Positions 62,290-64,000 of a stretch of DNA of 64,000 nucleotides are shown piece by piece. The translations under genes were made by a program, and so were the position numbers. The notes under the pieces are model-generated. The model saw only the letters and a list, made by a program, of their open reading frames with translations, did no database searches and was not told where the DNA came from. Source of the stretch: Ignatzschineria sp. (GTDB lineage: Bacteria; Pseudomonadota; Gammaproteobacteria; Cardiobacteriales; Wohlfahrtiimonadaceae); NCBI GenBank assembly GCA_030150405.1, contig JASLFU010000026.1, forward strand, positions 9,647 to 73,646. Reading direction: 5' to 3'. Numbering within the stretch: position 1 is the stretch's first letter; the number at the start of each line of letters is the position of its first letter.

Positions 62290-62709
62290 ATGAGTTCGAT
62301 TAAGATGGATAAAGCCATAAAAGAGCGTTGCCCATGTGGGACAGGAAAGAGCTATGGAGAGTGCTGCCTTCCTATTCATGAGGGCGCTCTGGCTGAAACA
62401 CCAGAGGCATTGATGCGCTCTCGATATTCAGCCTTTTATTTTAATTTAGATCCCTATCTTTTAGAGAGCTGGCACTCTTCTACACGGCCTGAATCTTTAG
62501 AGGTGGAAGATGCCCCGAAAATTAAGTGGCTACTTCTTAAAATTCGCCAAACTGGGAAAGATCTTAAAGATAGAGAAGCCCCCGATTTTGTGGAATTTGA
62601 GGCCCGTTATAGCGTAAATGGTAAGGCGGGAAAGTTTATCGAAAGAAGCCGTTTTTTAAAAGAGGCGGGGCATTGGCGCTATTTAGATGGAGAGTTCTTA
62701 GAAGCATAA
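62290..62709 (+). CDS. ychJ: YchJ family SEC-C metal-binding protein
   Basis: 139-residue protein of the UPF0225/YchJ family. An N-terminal SEC-C-type zinc site is CPCGTGKSYGECC (residues 14-26), followed by MRSRYSAFYF, TRPESL, KWLLLKI and the VEFEARY...GKAGKFIERSRFLKE core, ending in GHWRYLDGE. The function is not established. AGGAG lies about 7 bp before the ATG. It stands just before the molbindin gene on the same strand. Confidence 0.92.
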   Translation: MSSIKMDKAIKERCPCGTGKSYGECCLPIHEGALAETPEALMRSRYSAFYFNLDPYLLESWHSSTRPESLEVEDAPKIKWLLLKIRQTGKDLKDREAPDFVEFEARYSVNGKAGKFIERSRFLKEAGHWRYLDGEFLEA

Positions 62710-62827
62710 TTGGGCTATAAGTAATGAGGCGGTAAGAGGGTAAGAAATCTCACAATTTAGAGATTATCCACTATAGTTTTAACTCTTTAATAATTTTAAG
62801 AATTGACCACCGAGAAAGTGAGGAGTA

Positions 62828-63256
62828 ATGATGAAAAATTCAGCAAGAAATCAATTTAAAGGCCGAGTTACAGAGGTGCGTGCTGGTACAACGAATGATG
62901 AAATTATCCTCGATATTGGGGATGGTTTTGAGATTGTAGCGGGGATTACTCAAGCAAGTACAGAGCGGCTTGGCTTAAAGAGTGGGGTAGAGGCGGTAGC
63001 TTTAATTAAAGCCTCCTGGATCATTTTAAGTGATGAGACAGAGTATCAATTTTCGACTCGTAATCAGTTTAAAGGAGAGGTTACCAAAATTGTGGAAGGC
63101 GCCGTTAATAGTGAGTTTTTTCTAAAGGTGTCTCCCACCATTGAGTTTGTCGCGATTATTACCAATGAGAGCGCGAGAAAACTAAATCTTAAAGAGGGAG
63201 CGAAAATTTCCGCACTCTTTAAAGCTCCCCATGTTATTTTAGCGACGAAAAAGTAG
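62828..63256 (+). CDS. tandem TOBE/Mop-domain molybdate-binding protein (molbindin)
   Basis: 142-residue protein made of two Mop/TOBE domains of about 65 residues each. The first starts at SARNQFKGRVTEV and the second at STRNQFKGEVTKI; they are clearly repeats of each other (RNQFKG...L...G..V.A.IKA..VIL). This is the di-molbindin (ModG-like) layout, used to buffer molybdate or tungstate in the cytosol. No modABC transporter or molybdopterin gene is in the window. GAGGAG precedes two consecutive ATG codons. It ends at a good terminator. Confidence 0.9.
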   Translation: MMKNSARNQFKGRVTEVRAGTTNDEIILDIGDGFEIVAGITQASTERLGLKSGVEAVALIKASWIILSDETEYQFSTRNQFKGEVTKIVEGAVNSEFFLKVSPTIEFVAIITNESARKLNLKEGAKISALFKAPHVILATKK

Positions 63257-63604
63257 ATTGAGATTCTAGATCGAGATTCTTAAAAATCGCTAAAAGAGCT
63301 CTTTAAAGCGTCCCTTTGGGGCGCTTTTTTGTTATCACAAATTATAGAGAGTGTGATATGGTAAATTTTATCCCTTTACAAGAGGGGCATTTCCAGCGCT
63401 GGGCTTACAGAGCTCATTACGCACTATTTTGCATTACCCCCGTAAAATAGGAAAAGAGAGTAAAAGATCAAGGGAGATGAGATTTAAGCAACAGCTCCCC
63501 TTTGTATCGAATAAAGAGCTTTTAAAGCAAATATTTTAAAGCAAGATAAAAAGCACTATAAGCAAAAAATATATTTTAGAGTTGGATTTTACATAGAGGA
63601 GATC
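63257..63604. other. intergenic region before ilvD
   Basis: This 348-bp gap holds the molbindin terminator (63305-63330) and the ilvD ribosome site (GAGGAG at 63597-63602). A 30-codon frame at 63358-63450 begins like a small acyltransferase but is not rich in Leu, Ile or Val, so it is not a convincing leader peptide. No other gene is seen. Confidence 0.5.
63305..63330 (+). terminator. intrinsic terminator after the molbindin gene
   Basis: AAAGCGTCCC pairs with GGGGCGCTTT around a short TTT loop, followed by a T run. The stem is strong with one G-T pair. Confidence 0.85.
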
Positions 63605-64000
63605 ATGGTGAAATACCCTAAATATCGATCACACACATCAACCCAAGGGCGGAATATGGCAGGGGCTCGAGCACTTTGGCGGGCAACGGGGATGAGCGAT
63701 GAGGATTTTAAAAAGCCGATTATTGCGGTGGCAAACTCCTTTACCCAATTTGTGCCAGGGCATGTACATCTAAAAGATTTAGGGCAGATGGTTGCGCGCG
63801 AAATTGAAGCTGCGGGGGGCGTCGCAAAAGAGTTTAATACCATCGCTGTAGATGATGGAATTGCTATGGGGCATGATGGAATGCTCTACTCACTCCCAAG
63901 CCGTGATCTCATTGCAGATTCTGTAGAGTATATGGTGAATGCACATTGTGCAGATGCGTTGATCTGTATCTCTAACTGCGACAAAATCACCCCCGGAATG
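63605..64000 (+). CDS. ilvD: dihydroxy-acid dehydratase IlvD (partial, C-terminus off the right edge)
   Basis: Fe-S enzyme that dehydrates dihydroxy acids in isoleucine and valine synthesis. The ATG at 63605 follows GAGGAG, and 132 codons are present. They begin MVKYPKYRSHTSTQGRNMAGARALWRATGM, then PIIAVANSFTQFVPGHVHLKDLG, FNTIAVDDGIAMGHDGMLYSLPSRDLIADSVEYM and end at SNCDKITPGM, whose cysteine is a cluster ligand. The full protein is about 615 residues. No leader with attenuator-type Leu/Ile/Val codons was found upstream. Confidence 0.96.
   Translation, partial: MVKYPKYRSHTSTQGRNMAGARALWRATGMSDEDFKKPIIAVANSFTQFVPGHVHLKDLGQMVAREIEAAGGVAKEFNTIAVDDGIAMGHDGMLYSLPSRDLIADSVEYMVNAHCADALICISNCDKITPGM

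Noticed and set aside
63358..63450. 30-codon frame before ilvD as a leader peptide
   Set aside because: It is not rich in Ile, Leu or Val and lacks a following attenuator. Its first residues (MVNFIPLQEGHF) look more like a chance or a remnant of an acetyltransferase than a leader.
1..64000. CRISPR array, insertion sequence, prophage, toxin-antitoxin or secretion cluster
   Set aside because: No regularly spaced repeats, transposase, integrase or phage genes, and no two-gene toxin module were seen anywhere in the window.

Overview
The window is chromosomal DNA from a moderately AT-rich gammaproteobacterium. It carries RNase T, HrpA, SlyX, GreB, LapA/LapB, Prc, YchJ, LptD with the four-cysteine pattern, DsbD and PepN, which together point to Gammaproteobacteria. 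The Cardiobacteriales-like lineage around Ignatzschineria/Wohlfahrtiimonas is my best guess, but this is an inference from gene content only. Coding density is high. I see no insertion sequence, prophage, integrase, CRISPR array or toxin-antitoxin pair, so this is essentially a core-genome stretch.

Layout. 1-3935: divergent biotin locus, bioA (cut by the left edge) facing bioF-bioC-bioD, without bioB. 4031-7615 (minus): ruvX, a nitroreductase and pepN. 7934-10142 (minus): a lipoprotein, murI and an orphan mraZ. 10279-14853 (minus): a FUSC-type membrane protein, an NCS2 purine permease and a TerC protein. 15075-19502 (minus): gshA, rnt, clpX and clpP (transcribed clpP to gshA). 19802-24436 (plus): serC, prc, mnmA. 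24638-26923 (minus): lptD. 27102-29571 (plus): a Bax-inhibitor-1 family protein, an unknown protein and an alpha/beta hydrolase. 29653-31355 (minus): a small membrane protein and dprA. 31447-34579 (plus): bcp, an acetamidase/formamidase and a PIN-PhoH protein. 34691-37769: hemJ (minus), ispG-trmB (plus), greB (minus). 37827-39569 (minus): a long protein that looks like a catalytically dead DEAD-box helicase. 39933-43233 (plus): lapA-lapB and ibaG-murA. 43374-45194 (minus): dsbD. Then two tRNA-Gly(GCC) genes, each with its own promoter and terminator, followed by slyX, hrpA and a DEAD-box helicase (plus). 52349-62050 (minus): lipA, dinB, rnr with a DUF2218 gene, lpxK-coaX and comEC. 62290-64000 (plus): ychJ, a two-domain molbindin and the start of ilvD.

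How the genes fit together. Envelope construction (murA, murI, lpxK, lptD, lapAB), cofactor synthesis (bioAFCD, lipA, coaX, hemJ, ispG, gshA), proteolysis (clpXP, prc, pepN), RNA metabolism (rnr, rnt, hrpA, DEAD-box, trmB, mnmA) and DNA uptake/repair (comEC, dprA, dinB, ruvX) dominate. Most convergent gene pairs are separated by good bidirectional intrinsic terminators.

The most unusual items are: (1) the helicase-like protein at 37827-39569, which keeps the outline of both RecA folds but has lost Walker A, DEAD, SAT and HRxGRxGR motifs and has gained a long basic tail; (2) a ComEC whose metallo-beta-lactamase domain has lost most metal ligands; (3) mraZ placed outside any division/cell wall cluster, next to murI, with a tandem repeat and a palindrome upstream. 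No obviously new multi-gene system was found.
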